DNA of 64,000 nt. Origin: Hirudo medicinalis (lineage: Eukaryota > Annelida > Clitellata > Hirudinida > Hirudinidae). The stretch lies in the NCBI GenBank assembly GCA_011800805.1, contig MPNW01000157.1, positions 78,754-142,753 of the forward strand, read 5' to 3'. The notes beneath the pieces are model-generated. The model was not told the origin of the DNA. It made no database searches and worked only from the letters and a program-made list of their open reading frames with translations. The position numbers and the translations under genes are program-made. Below, piece by piece: positions 61,200 to 64,000 of the stretch (positions are counted from its first letter, which is position 1; each line of letters begins with the position of its first letter).

Positions 61200-62106
61200 A
61201 CATGGTTTCAAGCATCTTTCAATGAAAACACAAGGATTAGGGTCAAGGTCACCCCTCCAATGATTAGGAATGGCAGCCATGTCTTGAGGAAACCAGTGAA
61301 GCTAAAATGAACAGAAACATAGAACTTTTTTCTGCATATCGACACAAACGAGCGAGACAAAAATATAGACAATTGATTCTTAACTATTGCCAACTGAATC
61401 TCCCTCTTTACTATTTATTACTATTTTAGCTCCCTGTTTATTCTATTTTACTTTATCTTTTCAAACTTTTGATTCATTCTAACTGTTAAGATTTTTTACT
61501 GATAGTTTCTGATTTGTCTATTAATTTCACTTCACTTCCACGTTCATTCCAATTTATTTTATCTTACGCATTCTTTTTCATTTATTCATTTTTCCTGTTA
61601 GGTTGGTGTTGTCGCTATGTTTTCTCTGTTTCTCACTTACCGTGCAAGCAGCAAGGCATGGCCAGCCCTTGTTTATTTTAATTAAAAAAATAAATAAATG
61701 CAACATGCCTGACATATTTGCATCTGAGGAGGAAGTGGAAAAGTACATTGACCATGTTCCATGATGACGATCCACTGTATTTCATCCTGTTGAGAGCACA
61801 TGCCACATGCGAATGGCAGTTATCACAGATCAGATTGTGCTACAAAGCAATCGAAATATAAACACATTCGTCTAATACGCAATAAGCATGCTAACCAACC
61901 ATGCGACCTTTGTAAATTTCCGAAGCTTCGTGGACACCTTTGTCCCATTCATCCTTTGATCCTGGAACCTTTGACAAGTCCATCTGCCAGTACCTACAGT
62001 AACCCAGAATTTCAAAGGCTTCGACATTTGCCAGCAATAATGACAAAAAACTCACTTGGTGGGGTTTCCAAAAGCCATATGATTTTCCTTCAACATTAAA
62101 GTTCAA
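61200..62106 (-). CDS. Unidentified minus-strand gene with a C-terminal membrane helix
   Basis: Pieces with splice-like borders are seen on the minus strand. One near 61895-62010 follows a possible acceptor and reads YWQMDLSKVPGSKDEWDKG, then VHEASEIYKG. Another, near 61208-61305, follows TTTTAG and reads FTGFLKTWLPFLIIGGVTLT with LILVFSLKDA and stop. This would be a tail-anchored membrane segment. I cannot join the pieces confidently or name the family. Some may be non-coding. Confidence 0.3.
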
Positions 62107-62269
62107 CTTTATTCATGATAATTAATACTGATGGACTCATATTAATGCTTGTAAATGCGGGTGTGTGGCCTTCAACTGATTAAAAATGGCTTCTTAAGTT
62201 ATTCGAAATTGGGTATCCGGAAAATTCACCGAATGAAAAATTTGTCATCATAAAAATTCTCAAAAGGAA

Positions 62270-62520
62270 AAATTGAAGAAGTCAGTGAACTCCCAACATT
62301 TATATTTCAAGGAAAGGGCAAACAATGCATTGGGAATGTGACCAAAATCAAAAGATTAAATGCCAAGCATGTATTCATATGATGAATAACAAGGTCATTA
62401 GGATGGTAGGTGAACATTACCATGCTGGAAACAGTGCTAGTGTGGACAAAGGTCGTGAATGTTATGAAGAAGATGGCGAAATCAACTCAGAACATTCCAC
62501 ACAAAATTACTGATGACTTT
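62270..62520 (+). mobile_element. Possible FLYWCH/MULE-type transposon scrap
   Basis: The plus strand reads LPTFIFQGKGKQ, a stop, then WECDQNQKIKCQACIHM, NNKVIRMVGEHYHAGNSASV. The pattern W-x-C ... C-x-A ... V-x-x-x-G-x-H-x-H-A matches the FLYWCH zinc finger that precedes many MULE-derived transposases. The transposase itself is not visible. Confidence 0.4.
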
Positions 62521-63530
62521 ACCCAGCTTTCATGTGTGGCAGTTGGTCAGATACTTTTTAAAACACTCAAAAAGAGTATCCTTAATGCTCATCCTTGCCA
62601 AATCCAATTTTATTGACTGACCCAATTATTCCAAAGAGTTTCAGGTCACTCAAAAAGGCAATATTTATTATAGATTTACAGTTCCTTAATACTCTGCCTT
62701 GGAGCTCTGACAGGGGTCCTCAGAGGGCATATCTTCAAATGTTTCAGTCCTACAATTCTCCTTATGTTTTCAGGGCAGGCCACACCTGGATGTCCCTGTC
62801 AGTTTTTACCTTCTGGATCTAAATTTGACTATGTGAGGCCCTCTTTGGCTTTCTTATGTCGCTTTGCATATGCCTCAGTTGCCCGCAGCTGCCAAGAAAG
62901 CTCTTGGTGGCTTCGTCACGCTGTTTAATTAATATATGCAAAACGGAGCCTAAATTTTTTTTGTAGTGGCAGATGGGAATTAGAAATTTTCAGGACTTGG
63001 CCTTGGGCTGTTATTCAACTCCATTTGGATGGTAGTTGATAGTGATTTGCAAGCTAGCGGCTGGCCTATTTTCCCCGACAATACCGCATCTCATGGCCAA
63101 GGAGTTGGCCCTGGAGTTTTGGTGGATCATTGACACCAGAGATCAAAGGCTTTCTCAACTTTGTTGCAGTGCTTCAGAAGATTTCTTCTAGCTTCTCATT
63201 TGCTGATCTGGCAATTTGAGATTTGATCTGGTGATTTGAGATCCAGAATGAGGCCACTTCTGCAGCCTCAGACATCTTTGTCATAGCTTCTTTCTTGGCT
63301 AGATTTCAATGTTGATGGAACATTACTTTTGTTCCATAAGAAATTTAATTTGGAAGGACATCTACAGGCACCCCCACATGGTCTAACTGCTTTATCTCTC
63401 ATGATGGCAGCAAAGATTCTAATCCTTCTTGATGCTCCACTCTTGTTAACTCATTCAATTTATTTTTCATCTCAAAGATCACCAAAATTCATGAATCAGT
63501 TGCCAACACCCTCACCTCATCATCCATCTC
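62521..63530. other. Unassigned sequence
   Basis: Several broken frames occur. Nothing in them could be tied to a known family. It may be the decayed body of a mobile element. Confidence 0.4.
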
Positions 63531-63539
63531 ACCCTTCCC

Positions 63540-64000
63540 TACCAGGCAATTCTCAGGCACCCTAATCTCAATCTTCCAAACTGTCTTTGGAAGAGGTTCT
63601 CAAGGTTATTCACTTACTGCCCAACAAGACATCTTCTCTTGATTCTCTCCCCACTCCTCTGCTCAAGAAGTACACTGTAATCCTATCTCCAATTCTCTCT
63701 AATCTTGCAAAGCATTGGCACTTTTCCCTCCATCTTTAAAAGGGCTCAAGTCCTTCCCCTTCTTAAAAAGCCAAGTCTCAACCCAAGCTCTCCTACCAAT
63801 TACAGACCCATCTCCAATCTTTCTACCGTGTCAAAATTGCTCGAAAAGACTCATTTTATCCAGAATTCACCCCATATTACTGCATCCTCTAACTTCTCTT
63901 CTTTCCAATTTACCTATGGACTTGGTTTTTCTACAGAAACTGCTCTTTCACACATCTTCAACAATCTCTCTGACATATGTGGCAAAGGCAGTTGCACATC
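63540..64000 (+). mobile_element. LINE reverse-transcriptase relic running off the right edge
   Basis: Across frame changes the plus strand reads LLPNKTSSLDSLPTPLLKKY, PILSNLAKHWHFSLHL, LPLLKKPSLNPSSP, NYRPISNLSTVSKLLEK and FSTETALSHIFNNLSD. This is the start of an APE-type LINE polymerase domain. It breaks off at the window end; at least three shifts and stops are visible. Confidence 0.8.

Overview
This is a eukaryotic, animal nuclear genome window. It is AT-rich, its genes are split by many short GT-AG introns, and it carries microsatellites, minisatellites and decayed transposons. Gene content (FEZF, an anoctamin, furin, SMN, cytosolic carboxypeptidase 6, CCDC9, a monocarboxylate transporter, HSD17B10, UTP3) is bilaterian. 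The gene and repeat texture would suit a lophotrochozoan such as an annelid, but that placement is an inference and is not proven by the sequence. There are no prokaryotic operons or CRISPR arrays, and no tRNA or rRNA gene was recognised.

Layout. 1-0.6 kb: an unassigned minus-strand exon and a possible retroelement scrap. 2.6-4.5 kb: a dead Tc1-type transposon with double-repeat ends, itself carrying an insertion. 4.75-5.04 kb: the tail of a LINE. 5.1-9.6 kb (+): an F-box/LRR gene. 10.0-10.6 kb (-): a TNFAIP8-family gene. 11.6-12.5 kb (+): a BTB-domain gene. 13.3-20.2 kb (-): a complete 24-exon anoctamin. 21.2-22.0 kb: a LINE relic. 24.2-25.6 kb (+): FEZF. 28.2-30.3 kb (-): a larger LINE relic. 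32.1-35.2 kb (-): a CCDC9-like gene. 36.9-41.0 kb (+): an SLC16-type transporter. 41.2-43.9 kb (-): AGBL4. 44.1-45.6 kb: a LINE with a Tc1 end inserted in it. 45.8-46.9 kb (-): UTP3. 48.2-49.6 kb (-): HSD17B10. 50.4-51.4 kb (-): SMN. 51.4-55.4 kb: a gene-poor stretch with a GC-rich island and a small inverted-repeat element. 55.4-60.6 kb (+): furin. 61-64 kb: unassigned exon-like pieces, a possible FLYWCH/MULE scrap, and a LINE running off the right edge.

The genes are independent housekeeping or developmental genes; nothing shows that they act as one system. The most notable unlisted structure is a dispersed, tRNA-like short repeat (SINE-like) with four copies, all intronic and all antisense to the host gene. 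Other points of interest are two probable GC-AG introns (furin and anoctamin) whose use is supported by reading-frame arithmetic, a single-base frameshift in the anoctamin, and two related Tc1 ends. Exon joins were made by eye from splice consensus, phase and family resemblance; no alignment program was run.
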